Shown here: positions 17,483 to 26,148 of the stretch, in pieces
How the letters are laid out: every line of letters starts with the position of its first letter
Numbering within the stretch: position 1 is the first letter of the stretch
Source: Hyalangium ruber
GTDB lineage: Bacteria > Myxococcota > Myxococcia > Myxococcales > Myxococcaceae
Reading direction: 5' to 3'
NCBI RefSeq assembly: GCF_034259325.1
Contig: NZ_JAXIVS010000028.1
Coordinates: forward strand, 1-64,000
Length of the DNA: 64,000 bases
The notes under the pieces: model-generated
Seen by the model: only the letters and a program-made list of their open reading frames with translations
The model's database searches: none
What the model was told of the DNA's origin: nothing
Program-made: the position numbers and the translations under genes

Positions 17483-18290
17483 GCGACTGCTCCTCGGATC
17501 CGTGCTCCGGCTCGCCTCCGAAGTGCGGCGCGAAGTTGTAGGTGGGCCAGGGACCACGCGCCGTCAGGCTCAGACCCCGCGCCGCCAGCGGCTCCGCCAA
17601 TGGATCGAGGCGCCTGGCAAGCTCTGCCTCCGCGCCACGGGGGACGAGGAGCGCCCAATGGAAGACCCCTTCCACCGTGGGAGACTCCGCGCTGCGCGAG
17701 GGGAGCCGCAGGGGACGCCTCGCGAGGACCAGCCCCTCGAGTGCCCGCGCCACCATTGCCTCGGCTTCCTGTATCCACCCGCGCGCCGCGCGGGCCGCGT
17801 CCTTGCGCAGCTTCTGCTCCATCAGGTAGCGCGCTCCCGCCGACGCGGGCAGTTTCGCCACCCGAGGATCGGCGGCGAACATCGCCTCCTCGCAAGCCTT
17901 GAAGTCCAACACGCCCTGGAGCGACCACTCCTCCTCATGCTCTGCCTTCTCCAGGAAGGCCGCGATTCGCGCTCGCTCTCGGCGGAGCAACGCGTCCAGT
18001 TCCTCCAGTGACGAGAACAGGCAGCCAAAGCGCAGCGGCATCACCGGCGAGGCGCGCATCATCTGCTCGATCACCTCCTCGTGACGCAGGGCGCGCGGCC
18101 CCAGCCAGCCCAGGTCCTTCAGGTGGGCCTCACCCTCCTCGCCTGTCCACTCTTGAAGTGGCACCTCACAGTAGATGGCGGCGATCTCCCCATGGACCCG
18201 CGCGCGGAGCGGCGCGTCCCCGGACAAGCCGTAGCCCACCACCGCCTCCACCGCGCGCTCACGCGCCAGGCAAAACACGTAGAACCCCAT
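17475..18290 (-). CDS. Gas vesicle protein of the GvpF/GvpL family (first copy)
   Basis: 271 residues, the first gene of the gas vesicle set. It shows GFYVFCLARE, VHGEIAAIYCEVPLQEW, RHEEVIEQMMRASPVMPLRFGCLF (in pieces the GvpF/L hallmark) and the C-terminal LLVPRGAEAELARRLDPL with ARGPWPTYNFAP, the same ending as the second copy. Followed by GvpF/L-2, GvpK and GvpA/J, with overlaps or tiny gaps, so a single transcript is likely. No GvpN, GvpO or GvpG gene is present in the window, so the set is smaller than known functional gas vesicle clusters. Confidence 0.88.
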   Translation of the reverse strand: MGFYVFCLARERAVEAVVGYGLSGDAPLRARVHGEIAAIYCEVPLQEWTGEEGEAHLKDLGWLGPRALRHEEVIEQMMRASPVMPLRFGCLFSSLEELDALLRRERARIAAFLEKAEHEEEWSLQGVLDFKACEEAMFAADPRVAKLPASAGARYLMEQKLRKDAARAARGWIQEAEAMVARALEGLVLARRPLRLPSRSAESPTVEGVFHWALLVPRGAEAELARRLDPLAEPLAARGLSLTARGPWPTYNFAPHFGGEPEHGSEEQSLG

Positions 18291-18409
18291 GTCTCAGTGA
18301 CTCCCGGAACAGGCACGGCACCGGAGCACGTGACCTCTGCCCTGGACTGTTACACGCAGTGCTGACAACCCGAGGTGGCCCCTCCGGGCGGTTGGCGAGG
18401 AGGCACCCC

Positions 18410-18448
18410 ATGAATACAAGGGAGCAGACCGCCGATGCACTGTGGTAG
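18410..18448 (+). CDS. Possible 12-residue leader peptide before slyD
   Basis: MNTREQTADALW followed by TAG, with a strong GAGGAGG ribosome-binding site 6 bases before the ATG. It lies in the 5' region of slyD and ends 34 bases before its start. It could be a translated upstream ORF affecting slyD expression, or chance. No attenuator hairpin is obvious. Confidence 0.25.
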   Translation: MNTREQTADALW

Positions 18449-18482
18449 ACGGCAGCGCTTCCGCGCCCTGAGGAGGGCATTC

Positions 18483-18971
18483 ATGCAAATCGCGAAGGAC
18501 ACCGTCGTCTCCATCGACTACCGCCTGCACCTGGGAGATGGAAAGATCATCGATGAGAGCGACGAGGGCGATCCGCTCGTCTACCTGCACGGGTATGAGG
18601 AGATCGTCCCGGGGCTGGAGAAGGCGCTCGAGGGCAAGAAGGCGGGCGAGTCCCTGAAGGTCCAGGTCACTCCCGACGACGGCTACGGCGAGTACGACCC
18701 CAAGGGCGTGGAAGAAGTGCCCCGCGAGGACTTCCCCTCGGACCTGGAGCTGGAGGCGGGCGGCATCGTCAGCGCCACGGATGACGAGGGCGACGACGTG
18801 GACTTCCTCGTCAAGGAAGTGAAGGAGAAGACGGTCGTCGTGGACTTCAACCACCCGCTGGCGGGCAAGACGCTCCACTTCGAGGTGACCGTGCGGGAAG
18901 TGCGCGCGGCGACCCCCGAGGAGCTCGAGCACGGCCACGCGCACGAGCCGGGCCACGCGCACGACCACTGA
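18483..18971 (+). CDS. slyD: FKBP-type peptidyl-prolyl isomerase, SlyD-like
   Basis: 162 residues. The FKBP half-sites VVSIDYRLHLGDGKIIDES and YLHGYEEIVPGLEKAL surround the insert-in-flap domain with its conserved FNHPLAGKTLHFEVTV, the SlyD layout. The C-terminus is His-rich (HGHAHEPGHAHDH), as in SlyD proteins that bind nickel and serve hydrogenase maturation and folding. It acts in the cytoplasm as prolyl isomerase and chaperone. The start at 18483 has GAGGAGGGCATTC upstream. The gene stands alone between divergent gvp genes and the convergent sigma factor gene. Confidence 0.92.
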   Translation: MQIAKDTVVSIDYRLHLGDGKIIDESDEGDPLVYLHGYEEIVPGLEKALEGKKAGESLKVQVTPDDGYGEYDPKGVEEVPREDFPSDLELEAGGIVSATDDEGDDVDFLVKEVKEKTVVVDFNHPLAGKTLHFEVTVREVRAATPEELEHGHAHEPGHAHDH

Positions 18972-18977
18972 GTCCCC

Positions 18978-19868
18978 TCAATCCATCAGCCGCAGAAGGC
19001 TGAGGTCCAGGCGGCTCCGCACCAGGCCCAGCAAGCTCTCCAGCTCTGGGCCCGCGAGGTTCAGCCGCGAGGACAGCTCCGCGCGCGTGAGCTTCAGCAA
19101 CCGCTCGCGCGCGTGGGCCACTCGGCGGGCCACGCCCGAGCGCGACTCGCCGTACATCGTCGAGAGCCGATCCATGGTGAGGCCATGGAGGTGGTGAAGG
19201 CGCAGCAGGGCCCGCTCTCGCTCGGGCAGCGCCGCCAGCGCCTTGCGCAGCGCCTCGGCGAGCGCTTGGCGTGAGTCCTCTCGGAGCAGCTCCCGCTCGG
19301 GGTCATCCGAGGACAGCATCCGGGCAAGCACCTCGGGCGGCTCGTCGAAGAGCTCCTGGCGCCCATCCTGGCTCGCCAGCTCTCCGACGATGCGCGCGGC
19401 GATGATGCGCACCCACGCCAGCAGCGGGCCCCGGCCCGAGTAGTCCGCGATGCGCGGGGGCGTTTCTCCGCGCCCCAGCAGCAGCCGCTGGCGGAGCACC
19501 TGCAACACCTCATCCACGGTGGACGCCGGGAGCTGGCCGAGGCGAGCGGGCACCTTCTGGAGGATGTGCTGCTCGAAGGCCAGGAGGGCTTGATGCTCCC
19601 CCTTGGCGCAAGCACACGCGAGGTACAGGTCCGCGCCCTGGAGCTGGCGCAGCACCTCCAGGGAGCCCTCCGGCAGGTGCCGGGACAGGTGTCTCACGAA
19701 ACTCTCCGGCGTGAGCGACACGGTGGGCCACTGCGCCTGCCCCGCCGCGTGGTGCTCCCGAAGCAGTGCCTCCAGTCCCTCCACCTGCTCCAGCGCGGCG
19801 TGGCGCTCGGGTGGCGCGTGGGTCCGCAGCAGCGCCGCGAGGGAGTCGCCTTCCCCGCTCTTGCTCAT
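18978..19868 (-). CDS. Sigma-70 family factor, Myxococcales type
   Basis: 296 residues. The region around 130-190 (LLLGRGETPPRIADYSGRGPLLAWVRIIAARIVGEL, in pieces) corresponds to sigma region 2 with the conserved G-RG-LL-WVR element. The C-terminal third ALPERERALLRLHHLHGL and DRLSTMYGESRSGVARRVAHARERLL is the region 4 helix-turn-helix. This layout, an ECF-like factor with long N-terminus, matches the family known from Myxococcales genomes (TIGR03001 type, from memory). The ATG at 19868 overlaps the stop of the zinc-finger kinase gene as ATGA, so both are made together. The kinase is the likely partner controlling it. Confidence 0.85.
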   Translation of the reverse strand: MSKSGEGDSLAALLRTHAPPERHAALEQVEGLEALLREHHAAGQAQWPTVSLTPESFVRHLSRHLPEGSLEVLRQLQGADLYLACACAKGEHQALLAFEQHILQKVPARLGQLPASTVDEVLQVLRQRLLLGRGETPPRIADYSGRGPLLAWVRIIAARIVGELASQDGRQELFDEPPEVLARMLSSDDPERELLREDSRQALAEALRKALAALPERERALLRLHHLHGLTMDRLSTMYGESRSGVARRVAHARERLLKLTRAELSSRLNLAGPELESLLGLVRSRLDLSLLRLMD

Positions 19869-22800
19869 GGCGTGCCTCCGCGCCGTTGCCAGGCCTGCAC
19901 CTGTCGCAGCTCCACGCGAGCCCGGAGCCCTAGCCCTTCCAGCTGGGTCCTCGCCTCTTCCGCCAGGGCCGTGGCGCGTGTGGGATCCGGGGCCGAGCGC
20001 TGCTCCCCGAGCGCCCGGGCCAGCAGGAAGCACGCCCACGCCTCATCCAGCGGATCCCTCGGGGCGCTCACGTGGAGCTTCCGAGCCCGCTCCAGCAGCG
20101 GCGCGGCCTGCTCCGGGGCTCGGAGCGCGAGGTGCGCCTCCGCGAGGCAGGCGAGGTCCAGCGCGGCATCCGGCGCCTCTCCTCCCTGGACGCGCTCATC
20201 CACCTCCAGCGCGCGCTGGCAGAGCTCCAGCGCCTTGCGGGGCGCGGCGGCGGCCAGCTCGAGCTGCCCCTGGGCCCGCAGGGCATTGGTGACCGCGGCG
20301 TCCTCCGCGCCGCCCTCCTTCTCCCAGAGCTTCACGGCGAGCGACAGGGCCTGTCGCGCCTCCTCGTAGCGGCCTGCCCGGGTGTGGACGCGTCCCAGGG
20401 AGGTCAGCATCGGAGCGGCGCGGGGAGTGTCCTGACCCAGCGAGCGCTGCACGCGCAGCAGGGCCTCCTGGAGGAAGGAGCGCGCTGCTTCCAGGTCCTG
20501 GGAGTCGTAGGCCACCATGCCCAGCTCGCTGAGCGCGCTGGCCGTGTTGGGATGCTCCTTGCCCTTGCTGGCCTCGAAGATGGCGAGCGCCCGCGAGAGG
20601 TTGCGCCGCGCCTCGTCGAGCTGTCCCAGGCTCCGCTGGACCGTGGCGAGGTTGGTGAGCGGAGCGGCGAACGCGGGGTGGTTCGGGGGGCGGGTTGCCT
20701 CCAGCAGGGCCAGGGAGCGGCGCCAGGTGGCGATCGCCTCCTCGCGCCGGCCCAGCGCCAGCAGCTCGATGGAGATGTTGTTGAGGTTGAGGGCCAGCGA
20801 GGGGTGCTCGGGCCCCCAGAGGCGCTCGCGGATGTCCTGGGCCTGGCGGTAGAGCTCCAGCGCCTCGGCGGAGCGGCGCTGCCGGGAGCGGACCCGGCCC
20901 AGGCTGGAGACGAAATAGGAGGTGCGCACGCTGTCCGGGCCGGCGAACTTGCGCGACAGCTCCAGCCCTCGCGTGAACGCCGCGTCCGCCTCCTCCAGCT
21001 TTCCCTGCACCAGCATCCATCCCCCCAGCCGCAGGTCCAGGTCCGAGGTGATGGCCGGGAAGCGCTCCCGGCCCAGCCGCTCCACCGCCGCTTGGGCATG
21101 CTGGACGATCCGCTCCGCATCCCCGGTGCGGCTGCCCTGCTCTCCCACCGCCCAGATCAGCAGGATCCACACGCGCGCCACGGTCTGATCGTCCTTCGCG
21201 GCCTCGGCGGCCCACAGGGCGCGGTAGAAGCTCTCCTCGGCCTCCTTGAGGTTGCCCGTCAGGCCCTGGAACTGGCCGTGGAGCACGAGCACCTCGGCCT
21301 CCAGCGGGCGGTAGTCCAACCCTTGGATCTCCCGCAGCAACGCCTCCGTGACCGCCTTGCCCTCGGCGTGTCTGCCGGCCTCCAGGCGCGCCCGGCCCTC
21401 GGCCAGCTTGCGTCGCGCCGCGTCCACCCGGGGCCGGAGCGCGGCTGGAGGCTGCGGACGAAGCGAGGGCGCTGGATCCTCCCGGCACACGGTGAGCCCC
21501 TCGAGCGAGGCCACCAATTGCGGCGCGCTCTGCACCGTCTGCGCGTCCGCCTTCTCCAACATGTCCGTGACGGCGGCCAGCTGCCACAGCCGCGCGTCAA
21601 GGCACGCGGCCGTCTGCCAGGCGGTATCCGCGCTGTCTCCGCCCTCCGCCAGGCAGGCGCCGGTGCGCAGCTCGCGCCACTGCGAGGCATAGGCATCCAG
21701 CGCCGTGGAGAGCCGCTCCCAGGAGGACTCGGCGTAGGGCTGGCCGATGGCGCGGAAGGCCGTGTGTACCCGCTCCCTCCGCTCGGGGCTCCAGGCCGCG
21801 GCGAGCTTCTCCACCTCCTGCTCGCAGCGCACCTCGCGCCGGTGCGCCACCACGTACTCCCCGCCCATGCCCACCACGCCGGCCACCAGCGCGGTACCCA
21901 CCACCCACGCGAGCACCCGCCGGGGACGCGGGGTGAGCGCCTCCAGCAGCGCCTCCATGGAGGGGAAGCGCTCCTCGGGCCGAGGCCGCAACCCCCTCAG
22001 CACCACCCGCCGCACCCGTGCGGGCACCCGCGTGCCTCGCCCTGGCGGCCGCACCTGCCCATCCCTCGCGGCCCGCCCGAGTTCCTCCAGGCTGGTGCCC
22101 TGGAAGGGCCGCGCTCCATAGAGCGCCTCGTAGAGGGCCACGCAGAAGCTGAACTGGTCCGAGAGGGCGTCCGCCCGGTGGCTCTGGAGCTGCTCCGGCG
22201 CCATGTACGCCGGCGTCCCCAGCAGCGCCCCCTCCTGAGTGAGCAGGGAGGCCCCCTGCCCTGGCGCGTCCGCTCGCGGCGCCGCGGTGTCTCCGGAGGG
22301 CTCCGCCGGATCCGTGGTGAGGGCCAGCCCGAAGTCCGTCACCCGTACCCGGCCATCCCGGCCCACGAGGACATTGGCGGGCTTGAAGTCGCGGTGTACC
22401 AGCCCCGCCGCGTGCGCGGCCGCCAACCCCCTGCCCGCCTCCAGGAAGACGCGCAGCACCTCCTGCCAGGAGCGCGGCTGGCGCAGCCACTCCGCCAGCG
22501 TGGTGCCCTCCACCAGATCCATGGCCAGGAAGACGCCGTCGCCGCACGTGCCCACGTCATGCACGGCCACGACATGGGGGTCCGAGAGCCGGGCCAGCGC
22601 CTGCGCCTCGCGCAGCAGCCTTCGCCGCAGCGCCTCCTCGTCCCGTCCCTCCGGGCGCAGCAGCTTGATGGCCACCCGGCGGTTCAGCTCCGGGTCTCTC
22701 GCCGCGTACACCACCCCCATGGCTCCCTGGCCGATGCGCTCGATCACCACGTAGCGCGCCAGGGTGGCTCCCGGAGCCAGCTCCGCCCCCCCTCCGGCCC

Positions 22801-22954
22801 CCCCCGGCAAGCCGGGCCTGGAGCTCGCCCCCGCGGCGACCGCCAGCTGGCACAGCGCGCACCCTTCCGTGTGCGCAAGCACCTGGGTTCGGCGCTCCTC
22901 CGGCAGCAATCCTCCGAGGAAGTCGCTCAGTGTCGTCTCGCTCGGGCAGCCCAT
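19865..22954 (-). CDS. Zinc-finger, Ser/Thr kinase and TPR fusion protein
   Basis: 1029 residues. Residues 3-35 contain Cys3 and the H28-x3-C32-x2-C35 of anti-sigma zinc fingers (zf-HC2). The kinase domain follows: IGQGAMGVVYAA, VAIKLL, HRDFKPAN (an RD-type loop with Phe instead of the usual Val or Ile), DFGLAL and APEQL. A transmembrane helix lies around residue 350 (VLAWVVGTALVAGVVGMGG). The outer part carries many tetratricopeptide repeats such as AIATWRRSLALLEATR and ARRNLSRALAIFEASKG. The combination couples extracytoplasmic sensing by TPR to kinase activity and to a sigma factor whose gene overlaps downstream. The anti-sigma role of the finger is inferred. Confidence 0.9.
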   Translation of the reverse strand: MGCPSETTLSDFLGGLLPEERRTQVLAHTEGCALCQLAVAAGASSRPGLPGGAGGGAELAPGATLARYVVIERIGQGAMGVVYAARDPELNRRVAIKLLRPEGRDEEALRRRLLREAQALARLSDPHVVAVHDVGTCGDGVFLAMDLVEGTTLAEWLRQPRSWQEVLRVFLEAGRGLAAAHAAGLVHRDFKPANVLVGRDGRVRVTDFGLALTTDPAEPSGDTAAPRADAPGQGASLLTQEGALLGTPAYMAPEQLQSHRADALSDQFSFCVALYEALYGARPFQGTSLEELGRAARDGQVRPPGRGTRVPARVRRVVLRGLRPRPEERFPSMEALLEALTPRPRRVLAWVVGTALVAGVVGMGGEYVVAHRREVRCEQEVEKLAAAWSPERRERVHTAFRAIGQPYAESSWERLSTALDAYASQWRELRTGACLAEGGDSADTAWQTAACLDARLWQLAAVTDMLEKADAQTVQSAPQLVASLEGLTVCREDPAPSLRPQPPAALRPRVDAARRKLAEGRARLEAGRHAEGKAVTEALLREIQGLDYRPLEAEVLVLHGQFQGLTGNLKEAEESFYRALWAAEAAKDDQTVARVWILLIWAVGEQGSRTGDAERIVQHAQAAVERLGRERFPAITSDLDLRLGGWMLVQGKLEEADAAFTRGLELSRKFAGPDSVRTSYFVSSLGRVRSRQRRSAEALELYRQAQDIRERLWGPEHPSLALNLNNISIELLALGRREEAIATWRRSLALLEATRPPNHPAFAAPLTNLATVQRSLGQLDEARRNLSRALAIFEASKGKEHPNTASALSELGMVAYDSQDLEAARSFLQEALLRVQRSLGQDTPRAAPMLTSLGRVHTRAGRYEEARQALSLAVKLWEKEGGAEDAAVTNALRAQGQLELAAAAPRKALELCQRALEVDERVQGGEAPDAALDLACLAEAHLALRAPEQAAPLLERARKLHVSAPRDPLDEAWACFLLARALGEQRSAPDPTRATALAEEARTQLEGLGLRARVELRQVQAWQRRGGTP

Positions 22955-22989
22955 CAGGGAGAACAGATTATCAGGTCCGGCTCGCTAAA

Positions 22990-23032
22990 TACCCGACATC
23001 CCTGGATTTTTAATTTTCTTGGGATGCGGGTA
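22990..23032. promoter_or_regulatory. Inverted repeat between divergent genes
   Basis: TACCCGACATCCC and GGGATGCGGGTA pair except for one bulged base, separated by an AT-rich 18-base segment (TGGATTTTTAATTTTCTT). It lies in the 98-base region between the zinc-finger kinase (minus) and the HEAT-like gene (plus). It may be an operator that covers both promoters, the AT-rich segment being the likely promoter core. Confidence 0.4.
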
Positions 23033-23052
23033 ATTCCGGGCCCTCTTCATCC

Positions 23053-24303
23053 ATGGAACCCCCATCGGTCCCGGACTCCATGACTCCAGAATCCCTTCAT
23101 CGCTCCGCCTCCCCCACCGAGAGCCCTTCGAGCCAGCGCCTGCGGGTGGGTGCCCTCGCGCTGGGAACCGTGGCCCTGATCGCGGGCGTGGCGCTGATCG
23201 CCAACCGCTCCTCTGAAGAGGCGGGCCAGGGCCCGACGAACCCAGCGACGGCTCCGGGCGCCCCGCGACAGGGGCCGTCTGGAAGCGGTGCCTCCGCTGG
23301 CCACGAAGGCCACGAGGGCTCGGAGAAGGCCCGGGAGAAGGGGCCTCGGTTCTCCAGCACCACCTGCTGGGAGAACCTGGAGCAATTCAACGAGACGGTG
23401 ACCCTCGACACGTTCCGCGCGTGGGCCGCGCCGCTGCTGGCCTCCAAGGACCCGCACGTGCGCGAGTACCTCAAGGGGCGCCTGGCCGAGCTCATCGGCA
23501 AGGACGAGGGCCGCGCGCTCGAGGTGCTGGAGTGGGCGCGCGAGGCCGCGCCCGCGGAGTTCAAGGTGCTGATGGCCGGCCTCCGGGGCTCGCAGGCCAT
23601 CACCCTTCCCAAGATCGGCGCGCAGCTCACGGAGATGGGGCTCGATGAGCGCATGGACATGGGCCGGCGCGCGGGCTTCCTGGACGAGCTGCGCAACATG
23701 CCCCAGCTCGAACCGGCCGCGCTGGATCGGCTGTCCCGCTTCGCCCAGGACCCCGCCTCGGGCGAGGCCGGCTGGGTCACCACGCGCGCCATCGGCCAGG
23801 TGATGAAGGGAGACTTCACGCGCACGGGCAACGCCAAGCCCTACCTCGACAAGCTGTTCACCATCGGCACCCAGTCGCCGGACGAGCCGGTCCGCTACCT
23901 CGCCCTCGAAATGGAGATGCATGCCGAGGCGCCGCTCGACGCGCAGGCCACCGAGAAGCTGGCGAAGATCCTCGCCACCGAGGGCAGCGAGAACATCCGC
24001 GAGGTGGCGGCGCACGACCTCTCGCTGGCCGAGGACAAGGCCAAGGCGCTGGAGATCTACTCCCAGGCCTTCGAGGCCGAGAAGGACCTCTGTGTGCGCT
24101 GGGCCCTGTTCCGCTTCGCCGCCCGCGCCGCGGGCAAGAACGCGCTGCCGGTCATGGCGAACATGGCCGTGACGGATCCGCGCTTCCAGGCCAACTACCA
24201 CGACTTCCAACGGCTCTACGCCAGCGGCGTCCTCGACTTCGATCGGATCTGGTTCGGCCTGCCCGACCAGAACCCCCACGGCTGCCTCGACAAGCACGAA
24301 TAA
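23053..24303 (+). CDS. Membrane-anchored HEAT-like repeat protein
   Basis: 416 residues. One N-terminal transmembrane helix around residues 33-52 (GALALGTVALIAGVALIA) is followed by a Gly/Pro/His linker (SAGHEGHEGSEKAREKG) and an all-helical body with repeated patterns such as HVREYLKGRLAELIGKDEG and ENIREVAAHDLSLAEDKAKA that look like HEAT/ARM repeats. Two cysteines near the start and end of the body (TTCWENL, HGCLDKHE) might pair. No enzyme motif is seen. An in-frame ATG at 23092 is an alternative start. The next gene is a similar secreted HEAT protein 16 bases downstream, and an M23 peptidase follows, so the three probably form an operon. Confidence 0.75.
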   Translation: MEPPSVPDSMTPESLHRSASPTESPSSQRLRVGALALGTVALIAGVALIANRSSEEAGQGPTNPATAPGAPRQGPSGSGASAGHEGHEGSEKAREKGPRFSSTTCWENLEQFNETVTLDTFRAWAAPLLASKDPHVREYLKGRLAELIGKDEGRALEVLEWAREAAPAEFKVLMAGLRGSQAITLPKIGAQLTEMGLDERMDMGRRAGFLDELRNMPQLEPAALDRLSRFAQDPASGEAGWVTTRAIGQVMKGDFTRTGNAKPYLDKLFTIGTQSPDEPVRYLALEMEMHAEAPLDAQATEKLAKILATEGSENIREVAAHDLSLAEDKAKALEIYSQAFEAEKDLCVRWALFRFAARAAGKNALPVMANMAVTDPRFQANYHDFQRLYASGVLDFDRIWFGLPDQNPHGCLDKHE

Positions 24304-24319
24304 GGCCCGGAGCTCACCC

Positions 24320-25324
24320 ATGACACGCCACTTCCTTCCCCTCCATGGGCTCCCCACCCTGGCGCTCACCCTCAGCCTCCTGGCCCCCACCCTGGCCCTC
24401 GCCGGGCAGGAGGGCGCCACGCAAGACGCTCCCGCGCTCAAGGGCGAGAGCTGCTCGGTCCAGGGGCTGATGGATCAGATCCGCCGCGGGCTTGGCTCGA
24501 AGTCGGAGGCCTACAAGCTCTACCTGCGCACGCTGCTGCGCGAGTCGGCCGTCACCCTGCCCCTGAGCGAGCTGCAGGCGGCCTTCGAGCGCGAGTACGA
24601 CCCGGCGATGGCCGAGCACCTCGCGGCCGCCCTCGTGGCGAGGACCGAGCGCGGCCTGGAGCCCGAGGCGATGGAGCTCGTCGCCCAGCGGGCCCTGGGA
24701 GATCGCGACCCGAGCATCCGCGCCGCCACGGTCCGCGCGCTGCGGCGCACCGGCGCGCTGGAGCGCACGGGGGACATGTACGAGCGACTCATCCGGGACC
24801 CCTCGCCCGAGGTGCGCCAGGAGGCCGCGACCAACCTCGTCGAGGACAACATCGAGGTCTACGGCGGGCGGGATGCCCGGGCGGCGGATACCGCCGTCAC
24901 GGTGGCGGCGGCCTCCACGGATCCGAAGCTGACCGCGCAGATCCTCGGCAACATCATGACCGGAGAGGTCAGCGCCGGCTCGGCGCGCAAGCTCGAGCAA
25001 TTGCTGGGCAACGACTCGGCCGAGGTGCGCGCGGCGGCCAGCACCGCGCTCGGCGGCGTGCCGGCGGCGGAGATGGGCAGCGCCCGCGAGGCGCTGGTCG
25101 GCATGTACCGGGGAGAGAAGGACCCCACGGTACGCAAGGCCATCATTCAGAGCATCGCCCGGCTGGGCTTCTCCGGCGCGGTGCCCGAGCTCCAGCGGCT
25201 GCGCGGCGTCGATCCGAGCCTCGCCCCCGAGATCGACACGTGGATTCGCGTTCTCAACATGGACCTTCAGGAGTGGAGCCTGATCCTGGGGGCCAAGCAG
25301 CGACTGCAGCAACAGGCTCGGTGA
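24320..25324 (+). CDS. Secreted HEAT-repeat protein
   Basis: 334 residues with a clear Sec signal peptide ending in LAPTLALAGQ. Helical repeats of about 30-35 residues follow: LGDRDPSIRAATVRALRRTG, IRDPSPEVRQEAATNLVED, NDSAEVRAAASTALGGVP, EKDPTVRKAIIQSIARLG. The D/P..VR.AA..AL pattern is that of HEAT repeats, so the protein is probably a binding scaffold in the periplasm or outside. It lies 16 bases behind the membrane-anchored HEAT gene and 47 bases before the M23 peptidase gene. A role in presenting or inhibiting the peptidase is only a guess. Confidence 0.82.
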   Translation: MTRHFLPLHGLPTLALTLSLLAPTLALAGQEGATQDAPALKGESCSVQGLMDQIRRGLGSKSEAYKLYLRTLLRESAVTLPLSELQAAFEREYDPAMAEHLAAALVARTERGLEPEAMELVAQRALGDRDPSIRAATVRALRRTGALERTGDMYERLIRDPSPEVRQEAATNLVEDNIEVYGGRDARAADTAVTVAAASTDPKLTAQILGNIMTGEVSAGSARKLEQLLGNDSAEVRAAASTALGGVPAAEMGSAREALVGMYRGEKDPTVRKAIIQSIARLGFSGAVPELQRLRGVDPSLAPEIDTWIRVLNMDLQEWSLILGAKQRLQQQAR

Positions 25325-25371
25325 CACACCTTCCACACGGGGGTCGGTGAACCGACCCGAGAGGAACAACG

Positions 25372-25890
25372 ATGCGTAAGACGATGAAGACGGTATTGGC
25401 TTCCCTGGCGCTCATCCCCGCGGTCGCGTCCGCCGCGTACCGGGTCGGCTCGCCCTTCCCCGGCGACGTGACGGCCACCACCTATTACTCGAGCGGCTCG
25501 TTCCACGGCGCGGTGGACATCTCCAGCCGCAACGCCTGTGGCTACTGGGGTGTCGAGACGGGCGTGGTGGGCTCCATGTCCTGGAACGTGACCATCCGCA
25601 CCACGGGCGTGGTGTGCTACGGCAACGGCAGCGGCAACCAGAACGAGGTGAAGCACACCTTCGCCAACGGCTACACGCTGCGCCAGTGGCACTTCCTCAA
25701 GGAGCCCACCTCGTACGACCGGACGTGTGACCGCTGCCAGATCGGCGACGAGGGCGGCACGGGCAACGTCACCGGCCCCCACACCCACATGCAGTACGAC
25801 AAGTCCGGCACCAACAGCACCTCCTGGTACTCGGGCACCACCAAGGGTGAGTTCCTCGACCGCGGCGAGACCGTCGGCTACGTCGGCTGA
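25372..25890 (+). CDS. Secreted M23-family metallopeptidase
   Basis: 172 residues with signal peptide ending in PAVASAAY. The zinc-binding residues of the LytM/beta-lytic fold can be seen: FHGAVDIS gives H-x3-D, and GPHTHMQY gives the H-x-H motif; RQWHFL may add the catalytic His. The domain is compact, with no cell-wall-binding module. Members cleave peptidoglycan crosslinks or Gly-rich peptides; myxobacteria use such enzymes in predation and in their own wall remodelling. Which applies here is unknown. Four Cys (NACGYW, VVCYG, RTCDRC) suggest disulfides. A strong terminator follows at 25917, closing the three-gene set. Confidence 0.85.
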   Translation: MRKTMKTVLASLALIPAVASAAYRVGSPFPGDVTATTYYSSGSFHGAVDISSRNACGYWGVETGVVGSMSWNVTIRTTGVVCYGNGSGNQNEVKHTFANGYTLRQWHFLKEPTSYDRTCDRCQIGDEGGTGNVTGPHTHMQYDKSGTNSTSWYSGTTKGEFLDRGETVGYVG

Positions 25891-25916
25891 TTCGCCTGAG
25901 CGGTTCCAGGCAAGGA

Positions 25917-25945
25917 GGCGGGTCCCCAGGGGCCCGCCTTTTTTA
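25917..25945 (+). terminator. Rho-independent terminator after the M23 gene
   Basis: GGCGGG and CCCGCC pair around a short loop and are followed by TTTTTTATT. It ends the HEAT/HEAT/M23 operon. Confidence 0.88.
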
Positions 25946-26148
25946 TTAGGAACCGAGATTCCCTGCCATCTCAGCCATCCATGCTTTCCAAGTGGAAGCA
26001 GGAGCGTTCTGAACGGACGCAACCACGGGGCCTCGGCCCTGCTTCGAGGACACGTCTCCCTCTGAAACAGCTCAGCGTGGAGTGCTGGCGCGGCCTTTGC
26101 TCATGCCCGCTCCGACTCGCTGAACCCCCATTCGGAGACAGTCCTCAG

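Noticed and set aside
20072..23083. A 1003-codon open frame on the plus strand
   Set aside because: It is antisense to the zinc-finger kinase gene, with no recognisable domain and low-complexity Arg/Gly/Leu composition typical of high-GC shadow frames.
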